From JAUVKT01 sp942491535 (GTDB lineage Bacteria > Bacteroidota > Bacteroidia > Bacteroidales > VadinHA17), in assembly GCA_942491535.1 (NCBI GenBank), contig CALOBV010000012.1, positions 124,001-188,000 on the forward strand: 64,000 bases of DNA. Reading direction: 5' to 3'. The notes beneath the pieces are model-generated. The model searched no databases. It was not told the origin of the DNA and saw only the letters and a program-made list of their open reading frames with translations. The translations under genes were made by a program, and so were the position numbers. Shown in pieces: positions 36,506 to 46,002 of the stretch (within the stretch, counting starts at the first letter, position 1; each line of letters opens with the position of its first letter).

Positions 36506-38624
36506 ATGAAAAATTTCGCATTTGTTTTTTTCTTCTTTTTTATCCTGACAGGAATTAATCTTAGGTGCCTTGCGCAGGAGGAGTTCTGCTGTGAAAGAAC
36601 CATTATGTTCGCGCCAATCGAGATGCCTGCTGAGCAGGAGTGGAACGCATCTCGTTTTTTAGATGCAGTTTTCTGTAGTGGAATGAATTGGTCAAAGCAT
36701 CGTTTCAATTGTCCAATCAGACTTGACTGGCAAGATTCCCATGGAAGGGAAATGCTAGAAGAAATGATTAATGCCATTTCCACTCATTTAGGGGCTCCCC
36801 CTACTCCGGATGACATTGAACATTTTAAAGAATTTGGTGAACTGGACTATGTCTTCTTCGGTGAATTGACCTTAGACAGAATTGACACCATATTCGCGGG
36901 TTATTGGCAAGAAGGTAATGCTGGAGCACCTGACTACGAGGCTGCAAATGCATTAGGAGATTATTCTATTAAAATCAAATTAGTTAACACTCAGTTCAAC
37001 GAAAAAGTCTGGGAAGGCCAAACCTTCTGGAACGGGTGCCGAAGGATGGCCAGCAGATTTACAAGGTAGAGATACACCAAATGCTGTTAGAGATCTGGGA
37101 GCAAGCATATCGCCCAGTATCGATAAACTAATTTATGATTACGAGCGTACCCCGATGAATTGCAACATTGAAATGGAGCAGGAGGAAGTCTCATCAGGCG
37201 AAGAAATCGAAATTACACTTACAAACCTGACAGATGAAAAGGGACGCCAGTCACGATACTGGCAGCGGATGGTAATAAGTCTTGAGCAGGGGGAAATTAT
37301 AAATGCGACAAAACTTCCAGGAGAGGAAAAACAATGGGTGGTTCTGGTTGGAGAAGAAGGACAGGTCACACTAAAGTACAAAGCACCCCGGATATGCCAG
37401 AAAGAGAAAGAGACCATTAAGATCTTTAACTCCTGTATTGGGGTGGTCCCAGACGAACGCTCCCCGGGACTCCTGCAAAGAAACAGTTAACATCCAAAAC
37501 ATTTGATATAGTCCCTTCCGAGCCTAAGGACTGTAATCTCGATATTGATTACAGAACCGACTATCCCCCATATTTCAAACTGGATATCAACAGTATTATC
37601 AATGAAAATGACAAGCAGTATCCCGATAATCTCCTGATTGCCATAAAGGCTGAGAAAGGAAGACTGGAAGGAGGACAATTAATCGCCGGATGGCATGTCT
37701 ATCCAACATCCGGGGGCCGGACAACTGAAAAAATAAAATATACTCCACCGCAATGTGCTATCAGTCATACTGATATCTTAAGTTTCGCTGCCGTATGTGA
37801 AAATAAAAATGGAACAATGAGCATCGGACCGGTCAAATTTACGAAGAAGATCACTAATCCTAAATGTTCCGATGCCACTTTTACTCTGACATCCAGGCAC
37901 CTGGTGGAAAAGAAACTTGACAAAGAGGAGACTGTCGGCAATGATTATGTGAAACACGGAGAATGATTACAGGTATGACAGAAAAGGTACTATTACAATC
38001 CAGTTAAAAAAACATTCTGTATTAGACCTTCCTTCTATAGGAAACCGGAATGTGCTTCCTGAAACATGGGTCTATTACATGAGTGAATCCAGAAGTTTTG
38101 ACAGCTGGGATATAACGTACTTCGAGCATCGAAATGAAGAAAAGACGAGCAAAAGCGGTGGATTCACACAAAAAATCAGTGAGGAGGCTCAGATATCAGA
38201 TGTCAGGCTTATAAGTCCAATTCCGGAGGCGCCAATAATGGTTATTGTTGCTTACGACAAAAACACTAAGAAAGCTAAACGCGTGATGGTCCAGGCAAGT
38301 TTTGTGCTGGGTTATACTATGAACATCCTCAGATCCACAGAATCGGAAAGTTGGATGGGAGGTGAGAAAGATAGCCGCAGTAATTCTGAATCAAAAACAA
38401 AAAATGAAAGATATTCTTTTGAAATTACTGGCAATCCGGTTATGGATCCTGCAACCGGCAAGAAATTTCCTTACGGATGCCTTGTAAGCGGTGGCGATGG
38501 AAAATCCTCCTTTTCCGGTACAGGCAGAAAGGAGGAAATAACTTCAGAGAATAGCGCATACTATGAGAAAATATATGATCTGAAAACATCCGATTGGGTC
38601 CTCTTGGTCAATGAAAACAAATGA
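36506..38624 (+). pseudogene. Large Ig-like secreted protein, three frameshifts
   Basis: The corrected protein is about 705 residues: signal peptide (LRCLAQEEF), an N-terminal domain to about residue 200 (LDYVFFGELTLDRIDTIFAG), then Ig-like domains (NCNIEMEQEEVSSGEEIEI with TLTNLTDEKG; DCNLDIDYRTDYPPYF), and a C-terminal part (LPETWVYYMSESRSF). Frames shift near 37035 (+1, to TGAEGWPADLQGRDTP), near 37465 (one base missing, to GTPAKKQLTS) and near 37965 (+1, to ENDYRYDRKGTITIQ). Function unknown; the FlgO-like or FN3-like N-terminal part is unclear. Confidence 0.7.
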
Positions 38625-38715
38625 TGTCAAAACCTAAAACGTCTAAGAATTAATCCTTAATAACTCCATGGTAAGAAAAAAGAGCGAAAAAATAATTGAA
38701 ATATAAAACGATACT

Positions 38716-39505
38716 ATGAGAAATTTATTAAACATAAAGAGACTTGTGACCGTTTCGTTTGTCCTTACAGGACTACTATTCACAATGAACCTATATCCTC
38801 AGGAGCCTGAACTTTTTACTAAAATAAGAGATAATGATATTGATGCTGTCAAGACTCTTATTGCAGCCGGAGCAAATGTTAACGAGGAGGATGATATGAT
38901 GGGATATACACCACTGTTCCTGGCAATCGTTAATAACAATTTTGAAATAGTAAAATTGCTGTTATCTAATGGGGCCAATATTAACCATAGATACAAAAGG
39001 GGTGGATTAAGTCCTCTGATGTATGCATTAAATTCAAATTATATTGATATGGCAAAATTATTAATTGACCGGGGAGCGGATATCAATATAAAATCGAATG
39101 ATGGATCAACAGCGCTGATTTTCGCGGCAGGAAGATCTAAAGAAGCTGTCGAGCTTCTTCTTTCTAAAGGAGCAGATATAAACGTCCGGACAAAAAATAA
39201 TCTCGGAGTTTTTACAAATTGCGTTATGGGCCTTTATGTCGGATATGTCTCCTATGATCTGGCTGAGCTTCTTTTAGAGAAAGGAGCAGATATTAATGAA
39301 GAAAACACCAATGAATATATGGCAGGAGAGACTCCTTCTTTTTATTGCTGCAGGCCAGGACAATGAAGAACTGGTCAGATTTCTGATTAAAAATGGCGCG
39401 AATGTCAATGCCAAATCTAAAAAGGGGAAGACTCCCCTATCGATAGCCACAGAGGCAGGGAACGCCAATATAATTGAGCTGTTAAAATCCAACGGCGCAA
39501 AATGA
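38716..39505 (+). pseudogene. Secreted ankyrin-repeat protein 1, one frameshift
   Basis: Signal peptide (LLFTMNLYPQE) and about seven ankyrin repeats, such as GYTPLFLAIVNNNFEIVKLL and GADINIKSNDGSTALIFAA. The frame stops at 39366 after ETPSFYCCRPGQ. Skipping one T near 39340 reads ETPLFIAAGQDNEELVRF and continues to 39505, matching the paralogues. The proteins would act in the periplasm or at the surface, binding partners unknown. It is the first of three tandem paralogues. Confidence 0.85.
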
Positions 39506-39564
39506 TCTCTGTCAGATGTAACGGAGATTAAATGGAACAAAAGAAAAATATAAGAATTACCATT

Positions 39565-40351
39565 ATGAAAAAACTAATAATGAATAAAAGATCTGCAATC
39601 TTATCCGTGGTGTTGATCGGACTTTTTGCCACAACAAACCTGTTCGCTCAGGAAACAGAACTTTTTGCCAAAGTCGGGGCAAATGATATTGATGCAGTAA
39701 AAAAACTGATTGCGTCCGGTGCTGATGTAAACTATCAACAGGATGATATGATGGGTTACACTGCCTCTGGGTCTGGCTAAGGACACTGTGATGATGGAGG
39801 TACTTATCTCCGCTGGCGCCGATATCAACCACCAGGATAATAGAACAGGGTACACCCCACTGATGAATGCACTTAATGGAAATAATATCATGGTAGCTGG
39901 ATTTTTAATCAGGCAGGGAGCCGATATTAATATTAAGGCCAATGACGGTGCAACTGCCCTTATTCTTGCATGTGGCTGCTCAGAAGATATTGCTAAACAG
40001 CTGCTTGAGAAAGGAGCAGATATCCATGCATTAACTGACAAAGGGAATGGTGTCTTTACTCAATGTACGAGCGTGGGTTTAAGAAGAGAAACTGTTAGCT
40101 ATAAATTTGCCGAATATCTTTTAGCCCAGGGAGCTGACATCGATGAGGCTAATACAACATCCTGGTACAAAGGCTATACCCCCCTGTTATGGGCTGTGTC
40201 ATCCGGCGATGAGAAACTGGTTAGCTTCCTTGTTAAAAATGGTGCAAATGTCAACGCTATCGCAGTTGAGGGCAAAACACCCCTTTCAATAGCGACTGAA
40301 GCCGGATACACAAACATCGTTGAGATACTTAAAGCCAACGGCGCAAAATAG
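39565..40351 (+). pseudogene. Secreted ankyrin-repeat protein 2, one frameshift
   Basis: Paralogue of its neighbour, best started at ATG 39565 (MKKLIMNKRS) with signal peptide ending LFAQE. The frame stops at 39780 after GYTASGSG. Skipping one base near 39765 gives YTPLGLAKDTVMMEVLIS and runs to 40351. It has seven ankyrin repeats, ending KTPLSIATEAGYTNIVEIL. The repeat with a long insert (GVFTQCTSVGLRRETVSYKF) is shared by all copies. Confidence 0.85.
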
Positions 40352-40381
40352 TTTAAGTTTAAATATAAAAATCAACCAACC

Positions 40382-40756
40382 ATGAACAATATGAAAAATA
40401 AATGCACAATCTTAATCTTACTGGTATGTTCGATTATTGGTCTTGGATCGTGCGAAAAGGATGAAGCCAATCCCTTTATCGGGACATGGGAAAACTTTGA
40501 AATAACAGCTCGTGGTTCCAATGCTACAACCATGGTATACAGGTCGAATATGACCATGACATTTACAATGGTGGTAACGGTTGACGACGAGGATACCTCA
40601 GCTTCAACAGATTATAATTATTCATATACTTCAACAACACTCACTACCTGGGAAGATGGCGAGCAGGAAGAAACAACAGAGTATATGATTAATGATACTT
40701 ACCTGGTTCTTTCCCCCGGGACTGATTTTGAAATAACTCTCACTAAAACTAACTAA
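40382..40756 (+). CDS. Small lipocalin-like lipoprotein
   Basis: 124 residues with lipobox IGLGSC (Cys24) followed by EKDE, a Bacteroidota surface-export-type signal. The mature part begins NPFIGTWENF and has alternating beta strands with YNYSYTSTTLTTW, like small lipocalin-type domains. It shares this C-terminal domain with the lipoprotein at 43181. Ligand unknown. Confidence 0.75.
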   Translation: MNNMKNKCTILILLVCSIIGLGSCEKDEANPFIGTWENFEITARGSNATTMVYRSNMTMTFTMVVTVDDEDTSASTDYNYSYTSTTLTTWEDGEQEETTEYMINDTYLVLSPGTDFEITLTKTN

Positions 40757-40766
40757 AAATATCTGT

Positions 40767-41297
40767 ATGAGATTCGGTAATACGAGAACCAGAAAACCAG
40801 GTAACGCCAACCCCATTACTCTTGGTTTGATATTCGCAATTGTAGGAGGAGCAATATTTTTTCTCTTTGCCCTGCCTCCTATCCAATATGCAGCTACATC
40901 AAAGAGCTGGCCAACGGTGCCTGGAATAGTAACCAGGTCTGAGGTAAGTGTCTGGAAAAGAGACAGCCAGACTCATTACCAGCCTGATATTGCTTATTCA
41001 TATACAATTGATGGTAAAAAGTACAGCTCTGCAAAGATAACTGTCGGAGAGCCTCCCCTGGATAATAATGTAAATACAGCGAAGCGACTACAGGTAAAAT
41101 ATCCGGTAGGTAAGGAGGTGCTTGTATATTTTGACCCTGAATTGCCCGAGTCTTCAGCCCTTGAGCCGGGAATAAAAACAGGCGATATTATGCTGGCATC
41201 CATTTCAATACTTTTTTTTGCAGTAGGACTGTTTGCACTATACAAAGGATTGAAGGCTAAGAGACAGGCATCTGAAGCAAAAATGTCACAGCTATAA
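40767..41297 (+). CDS. DUF3592 membrane protein
   Basis: 176 residues with two membrane segments (LGLIFAIVGGAIFFLFAL and IMLASISILFFAVGLFALY) flanking a beta-rich loop that begins WPTVPGIVTRSEVSV and includes YQPDIAYSYTIDGKKYSSAK and VYFDPELPESSALEPG, the hallmarks of DUF3592. Function unknown. It starts 10 bases after the preceding lipoprotein. Confidence 0.88.
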   Translation: MRFGNTRTRKPGNANPITLGLIFAIVGGAIFFLFALPPIQYAATSKSWPTVPGIVTRSEVSVWKRDSQTHYQPDIAYSYTIDGKKYSSAKITVGEPPLDNNVNTAKRLQVKYPVGKEVLVYFDPELPESSALEPGIKTGDIMLASISILFFAVGLFALYKGLKAKRQASEAKMSQL

Positions 41298-41328
41298 TAA
41301 TAAACCTTTTTTAATAAATATTAAAGCA

Positions 41329-42033
41329 ATGAGAAATAAACGGCTAAACAATAACCTTATAAGAATCAGTACATTACTAACCGGACTCTTCCTGACAGCA
41401 ATTATTTACGCACAGGAAGCCCAGGAGAGCGATCCTCTCTACAGTGCGACCATCCGAGCAGACATCGATGCTGCGAAAAAGGCCCTGGCTGAAGGTGCCG
41501 ATATAAACAGGCAGAGCGATAATGGCTATACGGCGCTGATGTGGGCGTCTACATACAGTAACAGGTCTCCATATGATGAAATGGCAAAATTTCTTATCAA
41601 TGCAGGTGCCGATGTGAACATCCGTGCCAATGATGGAACTACAGCTCTTCTTGATGCAGCTGAGAGCTCGAAAGAAATTACCCTTATGCTCGTGGAAAAG
41701 GGTGCAGATATCACTGCCCGGAGAGATGACGGCAGAGGGATATTCACAAGCTGCATTTTTGGCATCCTTATGGGAGCCACTGATATTGAACTGGCAGAAT
41801 TTATGCTATCAAAGGGTGCTGATGTTAATGAGGCAGCCACATCCGGTGATGTAGAGGGCTGGGCAGCAATTCATTATGCCTGCAGTAACGGTAATGAAGA
41901 ACTGATTAAGTTTCTTATAAAAAACGGTGCAGATGTAAAAGCAAAAACGGCTGATGGTAAAACGCCCCTTTCCCTTGTCGGGTCAAAGCATCCGGAAATT
42001 GTTGAAATTCTGAAAGCCGCCGGCGCAGAATAG
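41329..42033 (+). CDS. Secreted ankyrin-repeat protein 3
   Basis: 234 residues, intact. Signal peptide (LTAIIYAQE), then about six ankyrin repeats (GYTALMWASTYSNRSPYDEM, RANDGTTALLDAAESSKEIT), the long-insert repeat GIFTSCIFGILMGATDIEL, and the ending DGKTPLSLVGSKHPEIVEIL. It has the same architecture as the two frameshifted copies. A 3' relic of a further copy lies at 44653. Confidence 0.9.
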   Translation: MRNKRLNNNLIRISTLLTGLFLTAIIYAQEAQESDPLYSATIRADIDAAKKALAEGADINRQSDNGYTALMWASTYSNRSPYDEMAKFLINAGADVNIRANDGTTALLDAAESSKEITLMLVEKGADITARRDDGRGIFTSCIFGILMGATDIELAEFMLSKGADVNEAATSGDVEGWAAIHYACSNGNEELIKFLIKNGADVKAKTADGKTPLSLVGSKHPEIVEILKAAGAE

Positions 42034-42063
42034 TTTTATACGTATTAAATAATACTACATGAT

Positions 42064-43035
42064 ATGAACAATAGATATTTTTTTAGACTACCGGTAGTTT
42101 TTATTCTTTTAACAATTTCATTAATATATATTACTTCATGTGAGAAGGAACCGGATCCTCTTGCTCTGACCACACTGGGTGCATCGGAAATCACTTATTC
42201 AGGCGCGATTTCCGGTGGAAATATTACAGCTGACGGAGGAGCAGCAATCACTGCAAGGGGCGTTTGCTGGAGCACCTCCCACAAACCCACGGTAGCTGAC
42301 AGTAAAACAGAAGACGGGTCAGGCTCCGGCACTTTTACAAGTACACTTACAGGCTTAAGCCCGGAAACTCCCTATTATGTACGTGCCTATGCAAGCAATA
42401 GTCAGGGAACAGCTTACGGAGGAGAGATTTCATTTACTTCAGGCCAACTGACAGATATTGATGGTAACGTGTACAATACTATAACTATAGGCAACCAGGT
42501 ATGGATGAAAGAGAATCTGAAAGTCACCAAATTCAACGACGGAGCTGATATACCATATGTAACAGACAACGATACCTGGTTCCAGACCAACGATCCCGGA
42601 TACGGGTGGTATGATAACGATGAAGCTACCTATAAAGACTTGTATGGGGCTATGTATAACTGGTACACAGTTAACACCGGGAAACTTTGTCCTGATGGCT
42701 GGCATGTACCAGGCGATGCGGAATGGACAATCCTGACTGATTTCCTGGGAGGTGAAGAGATAGCCGGTGGCAAGCTCAAGGAAGCAGGTACTGAACACTG
42801 GAGCGATCCCAACACTGATGCCACAAATGTAAGTGGTTTTACAGCCTTGCCAGGTGGATACCGAAGTAACGGCGGACAATATTACGGTATTGAATGGCAA
42901 GGTCGCTGGTGGACTTCCAGTATGATTGATAATAACTTTGTCTGGACCCGACACATGCAAACAGATATCGGTAATGTAAACAGGTATGATATGAATAAAA
43001 ACTATGGATTCTCAGTGCGTTGCATTATGGAATAG
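42064..43035 (+). CDS. FISUMP-domain surface lipoprotein
   Basis: 323 residues. Lipobox YITSC (Cys26) followed by EKEPD; an FN3-like domain (ARGVCWSTSHKPTVADSKT, LSPETPYYVRAYASNSQG); then a Fibrobacter succinogenes major paralogous domain (IDGNVYNTITIGNQVWMKEN, PDGWHVPGDAEWTIL, RWWTSS, NYGFSVRCI). It is likely displayed at the cell surface. The family is abundant in Bacteroidota; its role is unknown, with a fold related to SUMF1/C-type lectin. Confidence 0.9.
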   Translation: MNNRYFFRLPVVFILLTISLIYITSCEKEPDPLALTTLGASEITYSGAISGGNITADGGAAITARGVCWSTSHKPTVADSKTEDGSGSGTFTSTLTGLSPETPYYVRAYASNSQGTAYGGEISFTSGQLTDIDGNVYNTITIGNQVWMKENLKVTKFNDGADIPYVTDNDTWFQTNDPGYGWYDNDEATYKDLYGAMYNWYTVNTGKLCPDGWHVPGDAEWTILTDFLGGEEIAGGKLKEAGTEHWSDPNTDATNVSGFTALPGGYRSNGGQYYGIEWQGRWWTSSMIDNNFVWTRHMQTDIGNVNRYDMNKNYGFSVRCIME

Positions 43036-43180
43036 TTAATATAATATAAGTATTTACATCAGTTTATTAGCCTGATGATCTGTGAATACCGGAGATAATT
43101 GATGAAAGTCAGTGAGCATATCCTGAGGGGTTCTGAGTGGAAGCGATACTAATAAAGAAGTTTTATTCAACTAAAAATAT

Positions 43181-44029
43181 TTGAAGATGAAAATTATTCT
43201 TATTTACAAAAACCACATTAAGATAATTTTGCTTTTATGTTTTCTTATAGCTACAGCTTGTAAAAAAGAGACTACTAAAAAAGTTGAGGCATCATCGGGC
43301 TATCTCAAAGTTGAGTTTACATGCACTTACCCTCCCTGGTCTGTGCAAAGCGTAATGAATGTTGAAATTGATTCGGAAGGAAACATCGACATAGATCCCG
43401 GAGTTCTTCAGTACTCAGGAGAAGTAGAAACAGATGAAACCAGATATACCCGAAGTGGGACATGGCAAATCTCCCCTGTTGGAGATATAGAGCGTAGCGG
43501 GGATGAGACTTATGTAGTTGTTGATCCTGACATTTTTGTTGATAATGACATAACAAGGCTATATGTTGATGGAATTCTATTTCTTGAACAGCCATATTCG
43601 GTGGTAATAGATGATTCACCTGTAACCTTCAGCTACAGTGAGGCAACAGCTAACCCTGCAGGGTCAATAGAAGGAGTAAGCGATGCAGGAGGTTCTATAA
43701 TCTGGTCTCTGAAATTGATTCCTTCAACAACAAATTGCGAATGGATGGCTGGTAACCCATTCGTAGGTACCTGGAGATACCAGGACGATATAATTACTTC
43801 AACTCTGGTGTTCAGTGATGACATGAAAACTACTGCCACCCTTACAACGGATGATGGAATTACCGTAAACACCATTACGGAAAATTATACCTATTCATAT
43901 ACAGCAACTACACTTACATTAAGCAAAGCAGGTGATCCGGATTATATAACAGATTACCTTATTAATGCAGAGTCTTTAACTCTATCAATAAATTGGAGAA
44001 TCCCATGGACCTTCTCAAAAGTGAATTAG
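43181..44029 (+). CDS. Lipoprotein with C-terminal lipocalin-like domain
   Basis: 282 residues. Lipobox LIATAC (Cys27) followed by KKET. The first part is beta-rich and unrecognised (YLKVEFTCTYPPWSVQSVMN). The last about 90 residues (NPFVGTWRYQDDIITSTLVF, NYTYSYTATTLTLSK) repeat the domain of the small lipoprotein at 40382, so the two are fusion-related paralogues. Function unknown. Confidence 0.75.
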   Translation: MKMKIILIYKNHIKIILLLCFLIATACKKETTKKVEASSGYLKVEFTCTYPPWSVQSVMNVEIDSEGNIDIDPGVLQYSGEVETDETRYTRSGTWQISPVGDIERSGDETYVVVDPDIFVDNDITRLYVDGILFLEQPYSVVIDDSPVTFSYSEATANPAGSIEGVSDAGGSIIWSLKLIPSTTNCEWMAGNPFVGTWRYQDDIITSTLVFSDDMKTTATLTTDDGITVNTITENYTYSYTATTLTLSKAGDPDYITDYLINAESLTLSINWRIPWTFSKVN

Positions 44030-44076
44030 CACAATAAATTATAAACTAATTATTAATAACTTATTAAATAAATATT

Positions 44077-44634
44077 ATGAAAAAGACATTCTTATTACTT
44101 GTAATTGCAATTTTTGCACTGGTTCAAATGTCAGCGCAAACGCCAACTTTTGCCAAGGGAGATAAAGCTCTTAATATAGGGATCGGATTGGGTTCATCCT
44201 TGTATTCAGGTGGTTTATATAAAACTCAGTTACCTCCCCTGTCAGCTTCTATGGAAATAGGTATCCTGGATAATCTCCTTGAAAAGGGTGTGCTTGGAGT
44301 CGGCCCATATCTTGGGTTTGCATCTTATAAATGGGAGTATTTAGACTGGGGCTGGAAATATACAAATATTATTATCGGTGCCAGGGGAAATTTCCATTAT
44401 CCTCTTCTGGAAAAGTTTGATACATACACCGGTCTTTTATTAGGTTTTAATATTGTTTCAGCCTCTGAATTTGGTACTCCAATATTGGGCTATAACTATT
44501 CATCCTCTTCAAGTGGTATCGCATGGTCGTGGTTCCTTGGAGCAAAATACTACTTCAAGGAAAACCTTGCTGCGATGGTTGAACTTGGATATGGTGTAGC
44601 GTACCTCAATCTCGGTATAGGAATGAAGTTTTAA
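44077..44634 (+). CDS. Outer-membrane beta-barrel protein
   Basis: 185 residues with signal peptide (LVQMSAQTPTF) and an eight-stranded-type barrel of alternating hydrophobic/aromatic strands (NIGIGLGSSLYSGG, GVLGVGPYLGFASYKWEY, NIIIGARGNFHYPLL, FLGAKYYFKENLAAMVELG, YGVAYLNLGIGMKF), ending in Phe. It resembles small OmpW/PorT-like barrels of Bacteroidota. Role unknown. Confidence 0.85.
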   Translation: MKKTFLLLVIAIFALVQMSAQTPTFAKGDKALNIGIGLGSSLYSGGLYKTQLPPLSASMEIGILDNLLEKGVLGVGPYLGFASYKWEYLDWGWKYTNIIIGARGNFHYPLLEKFDTYTGLLLGFNIVSASEFGTPILGYNYSSSSSGIAWSWFLGAKYYFKENLAAMVELGYGVAYLNLGIGMKF

Positions 44635-44652
44635 TATTCAATGAATAATAAT

Positions 44653-44750
44653 AGATCCAGCAAAAACAGCTGACGGTAATACACCCTTTTCTCTTGTAGG
44701 GTCAAACGCATCCGGAAATTATTGAAATACTGAAAGCCGCCGGCGCAGAG
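44653..44750 (+). pseudogene. 3' relic of a fourth ankyrin-repeat gene
   Basis: About 98 bases match the last 33 codons of ankyrin gene 3 (from GCAAAAACRGCTGAYGGTAA to GCCGCCGGCGCAGA). One extra base after GGGTCAAA breaks the frame. Nothing upstream resembles the rest of the gene. It shows that the paralogue array was once larger or was rearranged. Confidence 0.85.
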
Positions 44751-44788
44751 TTATTATTTTATGTAGAATTAATCAATATAATATAATT

Positions 44789-45892
44789 ATGAAACTAATT
44801 AATAAATCAATCCTTAGCATAATCTCAGTTTTGCTGATATTCTTTTTCTATAGCTGCCAGAAGAATGATCCTGATACGGAGGATGATATAATAGCTAAAA
44901 TAGCTGAATACACTGGTGGTTCTTTCAAGATGGTTTATTGCCCGGGTGGGACATTCCTTACCAATGATGATGATGATGATCCTGATTTTGAAGACGGGCC
45001 TGAAGTAACTGTAGCTCCTTTCTGGATATCTGAGATAGAAGTCACCAATGAACTTCTGGCCTGGATCTATAATTGTGCTTCCGGCCTCGATATAGTCCCG
45101 GGAGCCATCACGGGAGGAACGCCGATATTTGATACTGAAGATGATAACGCTCCGAACTATCTTTGCGAAGACTATGTGAAATGGGGCGATCAGCCTCTTA
45201 TATATATGGGAGGATCCCAGCTAAATGGCTACCACGATATAGAGCTAAATAATGGCTTCAATCCGAGAGATGGCCTTGATGACTACCCCTGTACCGATAT
45301 AACGTGGTATGGGGCAATAATGGCCTGTAACTGGCTTACCGATAAAGGTGTGGGAATAGGCCAGTTAAGTAAGGTGTACTCTGATATTGATGAGGAGTGG
45401 TTGGCCAATGAGACAGTAAGTAATACTAATAAAACAGGATTCAGGCTGCCAACTCCAGCAGAATGGGAGTGCGCTGCCCGCTGGCAGGGCCCGGATAACT
45501 CCGGCGATTGCTATGAATATCCTGCCGGCAGCGGACAGTACTGGACACGTGGTGGTTGTGCAAGTGGTGCGACAGCTCTGGCAAACGACGTGACAGCCAC
45601 TTCTGAAGTAGCCGTCTATAAATATAGTGATGCCAGTATTCAAAATCCTGAAGATGTACAGGAAGTAATTGAAAACAGGAAACCTAATGCCCTGGGCCTT
45701 TACGATATGAGCGGAAACGTATGGGAATGGTGCTACGATGAAGATGAAACCTGGCAAATCAGGATAATAAGGGGTGGCGGAGCATTCTCTTATTTTAATG
45801 ATGTAAGGATAACTTCAACATGGGCATATCCTGCAGATGGTACAGCCAGCGATCTTGGCTTCCGGCTGGTGATGAGTGCAGACGATAAATAG
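44789..45892 (+). CDS. SUMF1/formylglycine-generating-enzyme-like lipoprotein
   Basis: 367 residues. Lipobox FFFYSC (Cys23) followed by QKND. The SUMF1 fold shows GGSFKMVYCPGGTFLTND, FWISEIEVTNELLAW, YPCTDITWYGAIMACNWL, FRLPTPAEWECAARW, GLYDMSGNVWEW, RIIRGGGAFS and DLGFRLV. Most bacterial members are not sulfatase-activating enzymes; no sulfatase gene is near, so a structural or unknown surface role is more likely. It is last of the tightly spaced lipoprotein series. Confidence 0.88.
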   Translation: MKLINKSILSIISVLLIFFFYSCQKNDPDTEDDIIAKIAEYTGGSFKMVYCPGGTFLTNDDDDDPDFEDGPEVTVAPFWISEIEVTNELLAWIYNCASGLDIVPGAITGGTPIFDTEDDNAPNYLCEDYVKWGDQPLIYMGGSQLNGYHDIELNNGFNPRDGLDDYPCTDITWYGAIMACNWLTDKGVGIGQLSKVYSDIDEEWLANETVSNTNKTGFRLPTPAEWECAARWQGPDNSGDCYEYPAGSGQYWTRGGCASGATALANDVTATSEVAVYKYSDASIQNPEDVQEVIENRKPNALGLYDMSGNVWEWCYDEDETWQIRIIRGGGAFSYFNDVRITSTWAYPADGTASDLGFRLVMSADDK

Positions 45893-46002
45893 GATAATAA
45901 ATATTATCTGTCTTAAAGGATGAGATTATCAGTTCATTTTTGCAGTTCCTGTCCGTATGATGCATAAAAGATTAGTATAACTCTAATAAAAAATAACTTA
46001 TC

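Noticed and set aside
1325..39770. Programmed ribosomal frameshifting
   Set aside because: The shift sites share no slippery heptamer or downstream structure, lie at unrelated points in the proteins, and several occur within one gene.
44789..45892. Sulfatase-activating enzyme
   Set aside because: The protein is a surface lipoprotein with an SUMF1 fold but no nearby sulfatase, and most such bacterial proteins are not formylglycine generators.
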